From an uncultured Eubacteriales bacterium (lineage in GTDB: Bacteria; Bacillota; Clostridia; TANB77; CAG-508), in assembly GCA_902787685.1 (NCBI GenBank), contig CADAHH010000007.1:1-64000 (forward strand): a stretch of DNA of 64,000 bases, written 5' to 3'. The notes under the pieces are model-generated. The model had not been told where the DNA came from, did no database searches, and saw only the letters and a program-made list of their open reading frames with translations. Shown here in pieces: positions 47,408 to 58,121 of the stretch; positions within the stretch are counted from its first letter, which is position 1, and every line of letters begins with the position of its first letter. The translations under genes were made by a program, and so were the position numbers.

Positions 47408-49489
47408 CTATTTTTTTATCAGTTTTTTTATTCTCCATATGATTATTCCTGATAATATAACAATTAATATACTAAAAATAATCGTAGTTCCTTTTTTAGC
47501 TTTAGCACTAGCTTGCATACCACTTAATGAAGTTGATTGATTTCCACTAACACTTGAAGTTGATGATGTTGAATTATTAGTTGGTGTTGTTTCTGTTGTA
47601 TTAGATTCTAATGTTGTTTCTTCCCATTTCGCATATAAAACTACTTGTCCATTATTTATAGTTGTCAAATTATTTACACTTTGTCCATCAGTATAAGCTG
47701 TTCCACTTCCATTTGGCTCTGTATTCCATCCCGTAAATGTATATCCTTCTCTTGTATACGGATTGGAATTTAAGTTTTGTGATAGGTTATATGTAAAATG
47801 TTGTTTTTTTTCTCCTTTGATAAATGTTCCTGTACCTGAATTTGTATAAAAAGTATTATTAATTATATCATACATTCCCACTTCATTATCTGATTCACGG
47901 TAACAAGGAATAAAATCTCTGATTAAATTTCCATTATCATATAATTTATATCTTTTCATTTGCATTTTTCCATATCTAGCTATTTTATTATTAATATTAT
48001 CAGCAAATATGTATAAATTGCAATTTACTTGATAAGTAGTACTATTAAATGTATGATTTAAAACTCCATTTATATAAGCTAAATTTTTATTTAAATAATA
48101 ATTATTAAAATCATTTAATAATGTTTCACCAACATTCAAATCTGCTAATTGGCTTGCATACATAAATCTAAACTGTGTATTTGATAATACTGCCATTCCA
48201 AAATAATTTGCTCTTACTTCGTTCCTTGAATTTGATACTGGGGGATAATCTGTAAAATCTGTCATTTTAAAAGTAACATCCATCCCTGTATTCTGATTAG
48301 GTTTAAATCCTGTATCAATCCATTGTGTTCCCGTACTTTCTATATATTCAAGCTCAATATAATTATTTGGTAAATTATTATAATTATTGCTAAATACTAC
48401 ATCATATTGATTTGGTACCCAATTAGCATACAGAGTTTGGCTTTGAGGTTGCAATGGTTTCTCCATATTTGTAGATACGATAGTATCTTGATTTACTGGT
48501 GTAGCAGATGTATCTGGTGTAGCTGTTGTGTACCATCCATTAAATGTATATCCTTCTCTAGTTGGAGTTGGTAATTCTCCATAGACTTCATGATTAATAA
48601 CATTTGTTGAATTAGTCTCAACTGTCCCTCCATTTGCATCAAATGTTACTGCAACTTTTACATCATATTCTCTTTTTACTACAAATTTTTTACTTACAAT
48701 AGTATTTAAAGCTTTTCCATTATTATCTTCAATTTTTGTCCATAGATAATAATCTCCAACTTCTGTTATATCGCTGTTTTCATCTTCTGTAATAGTTGTT
48801 GTTCCAGCTGGAAGTTGTATCCATTCACTTGGTTCAGTATCTTTACTTGTAATCCAAGCATATTTAATTGTTAAATCATTAGAGGACATATTGTTAGGAA
48901 TGTCTTGCAGTGAAAGTGCTATATTCATATTTAAATTGTTTTCACTAGTAATATTTTTAGGTAAAATATACATTCCCCCATCTGGACTATATATAATGCC
49001 TGGATTTATATATTCTACATTAAATTGTTCATCTTCTATTTGACTTAATGAATAATACATTTCTCCATCATTTTTTGTTCCATCAATTAATATTACTTCT
49101 CTAGTTTTTATATTTACTAAATAATCATCTTCGATACCATCTACATCTAAGGTATCTTCTATGTAATTAGAACTGTAATATCTAAAATCATTAAGTTCAC
49201 CAATTTGGGAATTGGTTTGTTTTACAGAATTGTATGCTGTTTCTGCTTTTGTTTGTAAACTTGAAGGAATATCAGTTCCTATATTATCTGCACTTAAGTC
49301 TCCACTTCTGTATTCTTCATACAATTCATTTACTTTAGTTTGCATTGCTTTCATTTCAGCAACTGCTCTGTTATATTTGCTTTGCCTAATAACATCTAAT
49401 CCTGTGGTTGTTCCAACAGAAGCTAATATTAGTATTACAATAATCATAACTACTAATGTTATTAAAGTTATACCTTTGTTATTTTTCAT
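47408..49489 (-). CDS. Large surface protein with prepilin-type N terminus and InlB B-repeats (693 aa)
   Basis: The N-terminal [26 protein letters not shown] is a type IV prepilin-like signal (cleavage after the Gly of KG, hydrophobic stalk). Two Listeria-Bacteroides InlB B-repeats are present (VTFDANGG...GYTFNGWYT near 292-325 and a second ending [19 protein letters not shown] near 590), flanking a LamG-like domain ([21 protein letters not shown]). A Ser/Thr-rich stretch leads to a C-terminal membrane helix and KKLIKK tail. It is thus possibly anchored at both ends. Likely adhesin or pilus-like component; no pilus assembly genes are near. Confidence 0.85.
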   Translation of the reverse strand: MKNNKGITLITLVVMIIVILILASVGTTTGLDVIRQSKYNRAVAEMKAMQTKVNELYEEYRSGDLSADNIGTDIPSSLQTKAETAYNSVKQTNSQIGELNDFRYYSSNYIEDTLDVDGIEDDYLVNIKTREVILIDGTKNDGEMYYSLSQIEDEQFNVEYINPGIIYSPDGGMYILPKNITSENNLNMNIALSLQDIPNNMSSNDLTIKYAWITSKDTEPSEWIQLPAGTTTITEDENSDITEVGDYYLWTKIEDNNGKALNTIVSKKFVVKREYDVKVAVTFDANGGTVETNSTNVINHEVYGELPTPTREGYTFNGWYTTATPDTSATPVNQDTIVSTNMEKPLQPQSQTLYANWVPNQYDVVFSNNYNNLPNNYIELEYIESTGTQWIDTGFKPNQNTGMDVTFKMTDFTDYPPVSNSRNEVRANYFGMAVLSNTQFRFMYASQLADLNVGETLLNDFNNYYLNKNLAYINGVLNHTFNSTTYQVNCNLYIFADNINNKIARYGKMQMKRYKLYDNGNLIRDFIPCYRESDNEVGMYDIINNTFYTNSGTGTFIKGEKKQHFTYNLSQNLNSNPYTREGYTFTGWNTEPNGSGTAYTDGQSVNNLTTINNGQVVLYAKWEETTLESNTTETTPTNNSTSSTSSVSGNQSTSLSGMQASAKAKKGTTIIFSILIVILSGIIIWRIKKLIKK

Positions 49490-49537
49490 ATTTTTTTATC
49501 CTTTCATGTAAATACAACTTACAACTTAAATCTTATT

Positions 49538-49891
49538 TTAAAAAGCATTATCCATCTCTTTTAAAATAATATCTTTTAGCTGGTCTTTTAATTCTGGCAA
49601 ACTTTCTTTAATTGTACCCCACAATACTGATAAATCTACATTTTCATAATCATGTATAATTCTATTTCTCATACCTTTTATACTGCTCCAAGGAATTGTA
49701 TTATATTTATTTATGGTTTCATCATCTATTTCTTTAACTAATTCACCTATCTGTGAAACTGTAAATGCACAAGCTGTTATTGTTTTCTTGTCATCCAAAA
49801 AATCTCTTGCTTCTTGTCCTTCAACATATTTTTCAACATCATTGATATATCCAATTATTTTTTGAATAATAATTCTGTCTTTACTTTTCAT
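49538..49891 (-). CDS. hepT: HepT-like HEPN toxin/ribonuclease (117 aa)
   Basis: All-helical HEPN domain with the motif RNRIIHDY (R75-x4-H80-x-Y82), the RX4HXY active site and AMPylation site described for type VII HepT/MntA systems. It acts as an RNA-cutting toxin neutralised by AMPylation at the Tyr. The start at 49891 lies inside the end of the upstream antitoxin gene; a TTG 3 codons earlier is also possible. Short two-gene operon with mntA; terminator not obvious. Confidence 0.9.
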   Translation of the reverse strand: MKSKDRIIIQKIIGYINDVEKYVEGQEARDFLDDKKTITACAFTVSQIGELVKEIDDETINKYNTIPWSSIKGMRNRIIHDYENVDLSVLWGTIKESLPELKDQLKDIILKEMDNAF

Positions 49892-50189
49892 ATATAACAA
49901 TTCCCTCCTTTTTTATATCATTATATATTCTGCTTCCTTTTTGAATTTCAGATATTTCAAATAAATCTACATTTTTTTGTAATTTTTGGACCAATTCTTC
50001 TAAAAGTCCGTAAAAATATATGTTTAATAGCTTACCTTCACTATCGATAACTAGGTCTATATCACTTTTATTAGTTTGCAAATTCTTGGCATATGAACCA
50101 AAAAGAATAGCTTTTTTTACAGCGAAATTTTTTAATACTTCTTGCAAAATAGTTTTCAATTCTTCTATTGAATATACCTTTGTATCCAT
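49881..50189 (-). CDS. mntA: MntA-like nucleotidyltransferase antitoxin (102 aa)
   Basis: Minimal nucleotidyltransferase of the MNT family, with GSYAKNLQTNKSDIDLVID carrying the GSx10DxD catalytic motif (about 34-48). In type VII systems it transfers AMP from ATP to the HepT Tyr. The start at 50189 follows GGGTG; a GTG three codons upstream overlaps that site. It overlaps hepT by about 11 bp, which suggests coupled translation. Confidence 0.88.
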   Translation of the reverse strand: MDTKVYSIEELKTILQEVLKNFAVKKAILFGSYAKNLQTNKSDIDLVIDSEGKLLNIYFYGLLEELVQKLQKNVDLFEISEIQKGSRIYNDIKKEGIVIYEK

Positions 50190-50199
50190 ATTTTTCACC

Positions 50200-52101
50200 C
50201 TACTCTCCTTTTAATAATTTCTGTAAAACTAATATATACATCGCATGACTCCACCCTAAAGCTATTACCCAATTTGCTCTTAAGCTAGAATTATCAACCT
50301 GTTCTCCTAAGAAATTCAATTTACTTGATGTTTTTACAACAAAGTCAAATGTTTCTTTTGCTTTTGTTTTTTCTCCTTTTTCTAAATAATATAAAGTCAT
50401 CCACATATTAGCAATTGGCCAAGGATTTCCATTCATATAATGGTCTCCTTCAAATCTTTGAAATCCTCCAGTATATGTTCTTAAATTCATTATAAGTTTT
50501 TCAACTGTATTTTGAACTTTCTTTTCTTTTGGTGTAAATACTTTAAATGGTACAACTGTTCCAAGTAAACTTATGTCCATTTTTTTATCTACATTATTTC
50601 TAACATAAGATTTCTTGTCATCTGACAACATATTTTCATTTATGTATTTTTTAACTTCTGTCATTAGTTTTTGAATTTCTAATTTTGATTTTGAAATCTT
50701 TTCTTCTTTAAGTCTATTATTTTCAAAATTTGATACATTTTTATTAAGTGCTTTATATATATCTAACATTGAATTAAATGCTGCATATATACTACATAAT
50801 GAATATGTATGAGTTCCTTCACACATTTCCCATAAATCATAACTAACATGATATTTATTAGTCTCTTCTAACAAATCTTTTACATATCTTTTTAAGAAAT
50901 CTATTGCTTTTTCACACATTGGAAGTGTATCTTTTAAAAATGCTTCATCTTTAGTATATTTATAATGAGAATATGCTCCATAAACTACACTTGCAGTTTC
51001 ATCTATTTGGTATCCCCAAGATGGCGCTAGCCTCATATCAGAGAAAAATCTTTGTTCCCACATTCCATCTTTACTTTGTGTTTGTTTACAGAATACTTTA
51101 TAGAATTTTTCAACTTCAGTTTTCATATTTAAGATATCCATTGCCCTTGTAATAAAAACAGCATCTCTAGGCCATGTATATGCATATCTTCCACATTTTG
51201 TATAATCTTCATCTATTTCTGGTGAAGCAATTATTCCACCTGTTTCTTGATTTGTTAACAAAGGAAATAATAATATGCTTCTATAATAAATATCCATAAG
51301 TCTTTCTTCATAAGAATTTTTAGGTTCTTTCATTTTTAAACCATCATGAGTTTTTAAATATTTTCTCCAGTAATTTTTTGTTTTATTATATTCTGAATTT
51401 AAATCTATTTTTTTGATACGTTCTATTTCTGTTTCAAAATTTTTCATATCTTTTGGAGGTTGCTGAATAACAGTTAGAATATTAATTTGTTTCTTTTCTC
51501 CAGGTTTTATAACACCCATATCATAAGAAATTGAAGACTCTGGACTCATTCCAATATAGTCTTTATCCCATATTTCTCCTGATGAAATATTATCTTTTGT
51601 ACCATTTATTTGATGACTAAATAACTTTGTTTCTTTACTAAAAGTTGAAACAATAAAATCATGAGAATACTGCATCATACCATTATCAACTATTTTACAA
51701 CTTACAAAATTATTCTTATCTGATAATATTCCTTGATGAATTAAAAACTTAACATCTAAATCCATTTTATTTTCATTTATTAAAGTATATCTTCTAATTA
51801 AAACATCTTCTTTAATTGGAACAAAATCAGTTTGTAATACTTTTAATTCAAAATATGTATTAGTTATTTCTGTATTTAAAATATTAGTATTTACATCATA
51901 ATACTGTTTATATGTATTATTAACATCATTATGTAAATAAATTATTCCAGAATCATTAATTTTTACTCCAACATAACTAAAATCTATATATTGTCTAAAG
52001 CTCCTATCTGAATTATATAATCTTTGTAATTCTCCTTTAGATGTAAATGTTACTAACATATTGTTATTTCCTATAATTGCTTCATTTAAATACTTTTCCA
52101 T
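50200..52101 (-). CDS. Glycoside hydrolase family 15-like protein (633 aa)
   Basis: Glucoamylase/trehalase-type (alpha/alpha)6-barrel. The first about 250 residues form an N-terminal beta-sandwich like that of bacterial GH15 enzymes; the catalytic core includes GRYAYTWPRDAVFITRAMD (about 315-333) and a later YDLWEMCEGTHTYSL block with the expected acidic catalyst. No signal peptide, so it acts in the cytoplasm, probably on glycogen- or maltodextrin-type glucosides. Good ribosome site. It lies just upstream of mntA-hepT (the toxin pair is only 11 bp away). Confidence 0.85.
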   Translation of the reverse strand: MEKYLNEAIIGNNNMLVTFTSKGELQRLYNSDRSFRQYIDFSYVGVKINDSGIIYLHNDVNNTYKQYYDVNTNILNTEITNTYFELKVLQTDFVPIKEDVLIRRYTLINENKMDLDVKFLIHQGILSDKNNFVSCKIVDNGMMQYSHDFIVSTFSKETKLFSHQINGTKDNISSGEIWDKDYIGMSPESSISYDMGVIKPGEKKQINILTVIQQPPKDMKNFETEIERIKKIDLNSEYNKTKNYWRKYLKTHDGLKMKEPKNSYEERLMDIYYRSILLFPLLTNQETGGIIASPEIDEDYTKCGRYAYTWPRDAVFITRAMDILNMKTEVEKFYKVFCKQTQSKDGMWEQRFFSDMRLAPSWGYQIDETASVVYGAYSHYKYTKDEAFLKDTLPMCEKAIDFLKRYVKDLLEETNKYHVSYDLWEMCEGTHTYSLCSIYAAFNSMLDIYKALNKNVSNFENNRLKEEKISKSKLEIQKLMTEVKKYINENMLSDDKKSYVRNNVDKKMDISLLGTVVPFKVFTPKEKKVQNTVEKLIMNLRTYTGGFQRFEGDHYMNGNPWPIANMWMTLYYLEKGEKTKAKETFDFVVKTSSKLNFLGEQVDNSSLRANWVIALGWSHAMYILVLQKLLKGE

Positions 52102-52115
52102 TGTATATCTTTCTC

Positions 52116-53759
52116 CTACCCTTCAATTATACTTAATATATTATTTTCTAATGTCTTAATCTTCTCTTTAATTCTGAACATGTCCTCATCTTTTAATTCT
52201 TTATTATTTAAGTCTTCTTTAACTGCTTGTTTCATATCATCAATTTCTGATTGTAATACTTTTAATTTTTGTAATATTTCATATTTCATTGTTCTTGGTC
52301 TTAAATTCATCTTAGATACTAGTTCTGGCATTTCCTGTAACTTATAAGTATCACCATAATTAGGTATTGTAACTGGAATTTTTGCCTCTTCTTCTATTTT
52401 TTGCTTTAATGTATTTTGAGATTCTTCTTCCCCATGAACTAAAAATATGTGTTTTGGTTTTTTATTATTAAATGAATATACAAAATTCATTAACAATTCT
52501 TGGTCAGCATGCCCTGAATATCCTTCAATATATTCAACCCTAGCATTAACAGCAACTTCTTCTCCAAATATTTTAACTTTTTTTGCACCATTTACTATAC
52601 TATATCCAAGTGTCCCAGGTGCTTGATACCCAACAAATAATATAGTATTTTTTGGATTCCATAAATTATGTTTTAAATGATGTTTTATTCTTCCAACATC
52701 ACACATACCACTTGCTGATATTATTATTGATGGAATTTCACTTTCATTTAATGCTTTGGATTCATCTGCTGTTACTGTAAAATGTAATCCATCAAATTCA
52801 AGTGGATTATCTCCTTTTTTTATTTCTGCTTGAGTTGCTTCATCAAATAATTCCATATTTTCTTTAAATACCTCTGTTGCAGATATAGCAAGAGGGCTGT
52901 CCACATAAACTGGTACTTTCATTAAGGTTTCATATTCTTTTAGAAATTCCTCATTATTTTTTGTTTCTTTTATTTTATCTAATTCATATAGAATCTCTTG
53001 TGTTCTTCCAACTGCAAATGATGGTATAACAACATTTCCGCCACCTTCAATTGTTTCTGATACTATTTTTAAGAATAATTCTGCCTTGTTGTCATTTTTC
53101 ATATGTAGTCTATTACCATATGTAGATTCCATAACTAGATAATCGGCATCTGCTATCATTGTTGGCTCACTTAATAGTGGAATATCATTATTACCAATAT
53201 CTCCTGAAAATACTGCTTTTACATCTTTTCCATCTTCATTTGACCAAACCTCTATAATACTTGAACCTAACATATGTCCAGCATCATTAAACCTAACATG
53301 TATTTTGGGTGTAATTTCTATTATTTCATCATATTGAACTGGTTTAAATAGTTCCAAACATTTAGCAGCATCTTCTGCTGTATACATTGGTGGAATAGGC
53401 TTTTCTCCTTTTCTTTGTCTTTTTCTATTTTTCCATTCAATCTCCATTTCTTGTATATGTCCACTATCTGGTAACATCAAACTACATAGATCACAAGTTG
53501 CTTTATGAGCATATATTGCGTTTTTATATCCTTCATTATATAATTTTGGAATTCTTCCAGAATGGTCAATATGAGCATGTGTTAATAATACGAAATCTAT
53601 CTCACTTGGATTAAAATCAAATGGTGCTTCATTTTCGTATTCTTCCTCAGCTTGACCTTGGTACATTCCACAATCTACTAAAAATTTAGAATCCTCTGTT
53701 TCTACTAAAAAGTTTGATCCTGTAACTGTTTTTGCAGCTCCTAAAAATGTAATTTTCAT
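52116..53759 (-). CDS. Beta-CASP metallo-beta-lactamase nuclease, YSH1/CPSF-like (547 aa)
   Basis: RNA-processing exonuclease of the metallo-beta-lactamase class. The metal motif HAHIDHSGR (about 60-68) and the later GHMLGSSIIEVW (about 145-156) and beta-CASP blocks (SGMCDVGRIKHHL, GYSGHADQ) are conserved. The N-terminal MKITFLGAAKTVTGSNFLVETE matches the family start, so 53759 was chosen (GGAGAAATACTTTT precedes it) over upstream codons at 53813. It is distinct from the RNase J gene at 39 kb. Confidence 0.92.
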   Translation of the reverse strand: MKITFLGAAKTVTGSNFLVETEDSKFLVDCGMYQGQAEEEYENEAPFDFNPSEIDFVLLTHAHIDHSGRIPKLYNEGYKNAIYAHKATCDLCSLMLPDSGHIQEMEIEWKNRKRQRKGEKPIPPMYTAEDAAKCLELFKPVQYDEIIEITPKIHVRFNDAGHMLGSSIIEVWSNEDGKDVKAVFSGDIGNNDIPLLSEPTMIADADYLVMESTYGNRLHMKNDNKAELFLKIVSETIEGGGNVVIPSFAVGRTQEILYELDKIKETKNNEEFLKEYETLMKVPVYVDSPLAISATEVFKENMELFDEATQAEIKKGDNPLEFDGLHFTVTADESKALNESEIPSIIISASGMCDVGRIKHHLKHNLWNPKNTILFVGYQAPGTLGYSIVNGAKKVKIFGEEVAVNARVEYIEGYSGHADQELLMNFVYSFNNKKPKHIFLVHGEEESQNTLKQKIEEEAKIPVTIPNYGDTYKLQEMPELVSKMNLRPRTMKYEILQKLKVLQSEIDDMKQAVKEDLNNKELKDEDMFRIKEKIKTLENNILSIIEG

Positions 53760-53796
53760 AAAAGTATTTCTCCTTTCAACTCTCATCGTGATAAAA

Positions 53797-53822
53797 ATCC
53801 TGTTTAATCGCACATCATTTTA
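53797..53822. repeat. Partial copy of the 15-kb giant palindrome
   Basis: AATCCTGTTTAA, one variable base, then CGCACATCATTTT matches 15412-15437 except for one base. It overlaps the last codons and stop of the 511-aa protein gene. Confidence 0.7.
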
Positions 53823-55355
53823 TAAATTAATAAACTTAACCTTTTTATTAACTCTTATCTTCAATCCTTCATTTTTTACATTTATTTCAAAATCTTCAAC
53901 ATCTTCATCAAAGACTGTTAGTTTAGCACTTTCCGTATCTGAAATAATTTTGATATTTATATCTTCTAGAGAAATTATTTTTGACAAAAAAATCTTATTT
54001 GTTATTTCATAATTGTAATCATTATCATCATATATCGGCAAAATCATTTTCATCTCTATTGATTTTTTAAGTAAATGTTTACCTATTTTTTCTAAATATT
54101 TGCTTAATTTTTGTTCATCTTTTATACTCTTTTTAAGTTTTATAGGAATATAATTATAATATCTATATTGATATATCAATTCAAGTAATTCTTGTTTAGT
54201 TTGGGCTTCGTTTATTTTCTTATCAAAGCAATTAATTATATCTTTTTGAAGATGAATTAAAGTCTCATATATATTATTTGTAGAAATGTCATTAATACAA
54301 TAAACAATTTCATATTTATACTTTATAGTCTCTCTCTTTTTAGTAAACTCAGTTGGTTTCATTGTATTATTAAGTTCATCAAGTTCTAAAAGCAATCTTT
54401 TTCTATCTTCTTTTAAAATATTTTTAAATAATCTTACACTAAATATCTTTTTTTCTAATGGTAGCTTTTTATTTCTTTTTTCATATTCTTGAACAATTAA
54501 TTCTTTATCATTTAAAAGCTTGTCTATTTTTTTTATTTCTTTTTCCTTTTGTTTTTTGATTTTTGAAATTGTTGTTAAATATTTTGTTACATCTTGCATT
54601 TCAAAATATTGTTGTTCTAGTTGTTTGCTTTCTTCTATAATATTTTTTTTAAATTCTTCATCATATTTTGAATTGATTAATAAAGCTAATTTAATAATAT
54701 CTTTTATAATTATTTCTTTTGAATTTTCCCCATATTTCTTTTCTATTTCATTTTGAAAATAATCAAAATAATCGACAAGAGTATTAGAATTATTTGCCCA
54801 ATCATCTGTAATTTTATTTCCAATTAAAAATATGATATTTTGATAAATCAAATTACAGTTTATATCTTCTATTTCTTTAGCAGAAATATTCCAAGAAAAA
54901 CCATTAAAATCTCTAAGTGGTTCAACCATATTAATATTGTTTCCTATGTTTAAAACAAAAGAAATTGCTTTTTCAAAATTTTTATCTAGAAAATTGACAA
55001 CTACACTCTTTTTCTGAATCTTAGCAATAGAATATAGTATATTGGTTTCAAGTGGATAACATTTTATTTCTTTATCTTTTTTATTAATTGTCTCTTTATC
55101 TTTTTCTTTATTTTTTAAAAAGATTATGTTTTCACAGTTTTTATCAATTATTTTAACTAGCTTTTGCATGTATTCTTTTTTTTCATAAGTATTTCTTTTT
55201 ACTGTTTTGTAATCATCATATCCATTATCTAATTTATAAAATATACTTAATAAAGTGTTTTTTATATCTTCAGAAAAATTTTTTTTACTTAATACTTCTT
55301 CTAAACTGTTATTCAAACTATTTTTAGCAATATTTTTGAAAATATTATCTTTCAA
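53820..55355 (-). CDS. Unknown large charged protein (511 aa)
   Basis: Mainly helical, rich in Lys, Asn, Ile and Glu. A central coiled coil (about residues 245-300, KKQKEKEIKKIDKLLNDK) separates two helical halves, and the last about 60 residues look beta-rich (IKIISDTESAKLTVFDEDVEDFEINVK). No membrane segment, catalytic motif or cysteine cluster. The start is TTG 55355 after AGGAAGG. It lies downstream of ftsK on the same strand and before the beta-CASP gene. I do not recognise the family; it looks genuine by its length and codon pattern. Confidence 0.75.
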   Translation of the reverse strand: MKDNIFKNIAKNSLNNSLEEVLSKKNFSEDIKNTLLSIFYKLDNGYDDYKTVKRNTYEKKEYMQKLVKIIDKNCENIIFLKNKEKDKETINKKDKEIKCYPLETNILYSIAKIQKKSVVVNFLDKNFEKAISFVLNIGNNINMVEPLRDFNGFSWNISAKEIEDINCNLIYQNIIFLIGNKITDDWANNSNTLVDYFDYFQNEIEKKYGENSKEIIIKDIIKLALLINSKYDEEFKKNIIEESKQLEQQYFEMQDVTKYLTTISKIKKQKEKEIKKIDKLLNDKELIVQEYEKRNKKLPLEKKIFSVRLFKNILKEDRKRLLLELDELNNTMKPTEFTKKRETIKYKYEIVYCINDISTNNIYETLIHLQKDIINCFDKKINEAQTKQELLELIYQYRYYNYIPIKLKKSIKDEQKLSKYLEKIGKHLLKKSIEMKMILPIYDDNDYNYEITNKIFLSKIISLEDINIKIISDTESAKLTVFDEDVEDFEINVKNEGLKIRVNKKVKFINL

Positions 55356-55424
55356 ATTTTTCCTTCCTTTCTTTTGTTTTTTTTTATTGGGGAGAGTCCC
55401 ATTGAAAATTTCTTATGTTTTACC

Positions 55425-55475
55425 GTTGGGAAAGAATTAAATTTTGACAAGGCAAAATTGTAATTATTTTCCAAC
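55425..55475. repeat. Family A palindrome overlapping the ftsK stop
   Basis: GTTGGGAAAGAATTAAATTT and its complement enclose GACAAGGC. On the minus strand it supplies the last codons and TAA of ftsK (GTTGGAAAATAA). Confidence 0.8.
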
Positions 55476-57953
55476 ATCAGGTGTGCCCATTTTAATTTCT
55501 GCAAGCTTCTCTAGTGTCCACAAAACCTCTCTAGGCTTACTTCCTTGGTATCCAGAAATTACTCCTCTTTCTTCCATTTGGTCTATTATTCTTCCTGCTC
55601 TAGCATATCCTACTTTAAATCTTCTTTGAATAAATGATGTTGAAGCTTGACCAGTTTCAACAACTGTATCTATAGCATCATTTAAAAATGGATCTGTATC
55701 ATCTTCATTGTTATCACTTCCTGAGCTCTTTGAATTTTCTGCTTCTTTTCCAGAATTTTCAAGAGAGTCAAGCAATTCTTGGCTATATACTGCTGTACCA
55801 TTTGATTTAATGAAATCAACAATTTGTTCAACTTCTTCATCTGATACAAAAGCTCCTTGTACTCTTGTAGGTTTAGCAGCTCCAGCTGGAAAATAAAGCA
55901 TATCACCTTTTCCAAGTAGTTTTTCAGCACCAACTTGATCTAATATTGTTCTAGAATCAACCTGTGAAGAAACTGCAAATGCAATTCTTGATGGTACATT
56001 TGCTTTGATTAATCCAGTAATTACATCTACAGATGGTCTTTGTGTTGCAATTACCAAATGCATTCCTGCAGCTCTTGCCTTTTGAGCTAACCTACATATC
56101 GATTCTTCTACATCTTTTGCAGCAACCATCATTAAATCTGCTAACTCATCTACGATTACCACTATTTGTGGAAGTTTACCCATATTTTCATTTTCTAATG
56201 CTTTGTTGTATCCTGCTAAATCTCTGACACCTTTTTCTGCAAATAAATTATAACGATTGTCCATTTCCTGTACTGCCCAAGCAAGAGCCCCAGCAGCTTT
56301 TTTAGGGTCTGTAACAACTGGAATAAGTAAATGTGGTATTCCATTATATACAGAAAGTTCAACAACTTTTGGGTCTACCATAACAAGCTTAACTTCACTT
56401 GGTTTTGCATTATATATTATACTTGTAATTATTGTGTTTATACATACAGATTTTCCTGAACCTGTGCTACCTGCAATAAGAACATGTGGCATTTTCGCAA
56501 TATTTGCAACAACAGGACATCCTGCAACATCTTTTCCAAGAGCAACACTAAGTTTTGATTTATTATTTTTAAATTCTTCACTTTCAATTACTTCTCTTAA
56601 GCCAACCATTTCTTTTTCTTTATTTGGAACCTCAATTCCAACTGCTTGTTTTCCAGGAATAGGTGCTTCAATTCTAATTGTTTCTGCTGCTAAATTAAGC
56701 GCAATATCATCAGCAAGATTTGCTATTTTACTAACTCTAACTCCTTCTGCAGGTTTTAATTCATATCTTGTTATTGCTGGCCCTACTGTAACATTTTCAA
56801 CTTTAGCTGAAACTCCAAAACTATAAAGAGTTTTTTGAAGCCTTGCTGCTGTTTCTTTTAAGCTTTGAGTTCCTCCTTTAAGTGATGGTTTTTCAACTTC
56901 GCCTAATATATCCACAGGTGGGAAAACATAATTATCTTCTTCAACTGCCATTGTATGTTCAAGTTGTAAAACTTGTTTTGTTTTATCTTCTTTTTGTTGT
57001 TCTTCTTGAACAAATAAATTGTTGTTTTCTTCTAATATTTCACCTGTTTCTTTATCAACTTGCATAATACTACTTGCCATTTGAGCAATACTTGGTTTTA
57101 CTTCTTCTTGTTTTGATTTTTTTAGTAATCCTTTTAGTCCTTTTCTTTTATCTTTTGTTTCTTCTTCTACTAATCTGCCATTTAAATTAATTTTAATTTG
57201 CTCTGGAGAAATCTGTTGGTTACTATTCTCTGATGCTAACATATTTTCTTTATTATGTTTTGCTTCTTTTAATTGTTCTTGCCTTTGTGCTTGCATTTCT
57301 TTTCTTCTCATTGCAATGTATTCTTCACGTTCTTTTCTTTTTTCTTCTTTTAATATTTGTTTTTCTTCTTTTCTCTCTATATGTTTTGAAACTAACATTC
57401 CTATAATGTTTGCAACATCAATTCCACATACAAAAACAAATAGCATTATCGATATTCCAAGACTAAGTACTATTGCACCCACATTTCCTAGCATTTTAAC
57501 TAAAAATACTCCTGCTAAAGTTCCTATTGCTCCACCACCTTGATTAGATGCTCCGAGTGTATATGCTTTTTTCATTATTTGAGACATATCTCCTGTTATT
57601 TGGATAGCTCCTTTTGATATTTGGTGCACACTCATAATTATTGCTATACAAATTATTAAAATAGCATATTGAACTAATCTTTTAGTAACATAATCTTCTT
57701 CATCTTGTACTGCCATTTTTATGGCAATAGCAAAAGAACCAATTGGTAAAACATATCTTAATATTCCAATTAGACCTCCAAATACTTCATTTAGTTTTTG
57801 ACCGACAGCTCCTGAATTTAAATATAAAAGTACAGCCAATAAGAAGCTAAATATTATTGTTCCTATAACCATAAAATTCATATCATTATTTTTACTGTTT
57901 CTTGTATTATAATTTGACTTTCTTTTGTTATATTTTCTCTTTCTTCCCGCCAT
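55464..57953 (-). CDS. ftsK: DNA translocase FtsK/SpoIIIE (829 aa)
   Basis: Pumps chromosomal DNA through the closing septum. Four membrane segments lie in residues about 25-180 ([18 protein letters not shown] and others), then a low-complexity linker with coiled coil, then the RecA-like motor with Walker [15 protein letters not shown] (about 500-513), Walker [14 protein letters not shown], and the C-terminal gamma winged-helix domain ([27 protein letters not shown]). The stop codon belongs to a family A repeat. The promoter overlaps the upstream ftsH terminator. Confidence 0.97.
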   Translation of the reverse strand: MAGRKRKYNKRKSNYNTRNSKNNDMNFMVIGTIIFSFLLAVLLYLNSGAVGQKLNEVFGGLIGILRYVLPIGSFAIAIKMAVQDEEDYVTKRLVQYAILIICIAIIMSVHQISKGAIQITGDMSQIMKKAYTLGASNQGGGAIGTLAGVFLVKMLGNVGAIVLSLGISIMLFVFVCGIDVANIIGMLVSKHIERKEEKQILKEEKRKEREEYIAMRRKEMQAQRQEQLKEAKHNKENMLASENSNQQISPEQIKINLNGRLVEEETKDKRKGLKGLLKKSKQEEVKPSIAQMASSIMQVDKETGEILEENNNLFVQEEQQKEDKTKQVLQLEHTMAVEEDNYVFPPVDILGEVEKPSLKGGTQSLKETAARLQKTLYSFGVSAKVENVTVGPAITRYELKPAEGVRVSKIANLADDIALNLAAETIRIEAPIPGKQAVGIEVPNKEKEMVGLREVIESEEFKNNKSKLSVALGKDVAGCPVVANIAKMPHVLIAGSTGSGKSVCINTIITSIIYNAKPSEVKLVMVDPKVVELSVYNGIPHLLIPVVTDPKKAAGALAWAVQEMDNRYNLFAEKGVRDLAGYNKALENENMGKLPQIVVIVDELADLMMVAAKDVEESICRLAQKARAAGMHLVIATQRPSVDVITGLIKANVPSRIAFAVSSQVDSRTILDQVGAEKLLGKGDMLYFPAGAAKPTRVQGAFVSDEEVEQIVDFIKSNGTAVYSQELLDSLENSGKEAENSKSSGSDNNEDDTDPFLNDAIDTVVETGQASTSFIQRRFKVGYARAGRIIDQMEERGVISGYQGSKPREVLWTLEKLAEIKMGTPDVGK

Positions 57954-58025
57954 TTTTTATATCATTTCCTTCCAATTATTTTATATATTTTTATTGTATT
58001 TTTTTCACACTTTTTTACAAAATAT

Positions 58026-58054
58026 ATTGTATCAAAAGCAAAAAAAAATAGCAA
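58026..58054 (-). promoter_or_regulatory. ftsK promoter, -35 box in the ftsH terminator
   Basis: On the minus strand TTGCTA (58049-58054), 17-bp spacer, TACAAT (58026-58031). The -35 box is the descending arm of the terminator hairpin. Confidence 0.6.
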
Positions 58055-58077
58055 TGATTTTTTGCTATTTTTTATAT
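58042..58077 (-). terminator. ftsH terminator
   Basis: On the minus strand AAATAGC pairs with GCTATTT and a run of nine T follows. Confidence 0.75.
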
Positions 58078-58121
58078 TTATATTTTGACAAAAAGAACCG
58101 GTCCATTTGTCCCCAAAATGT

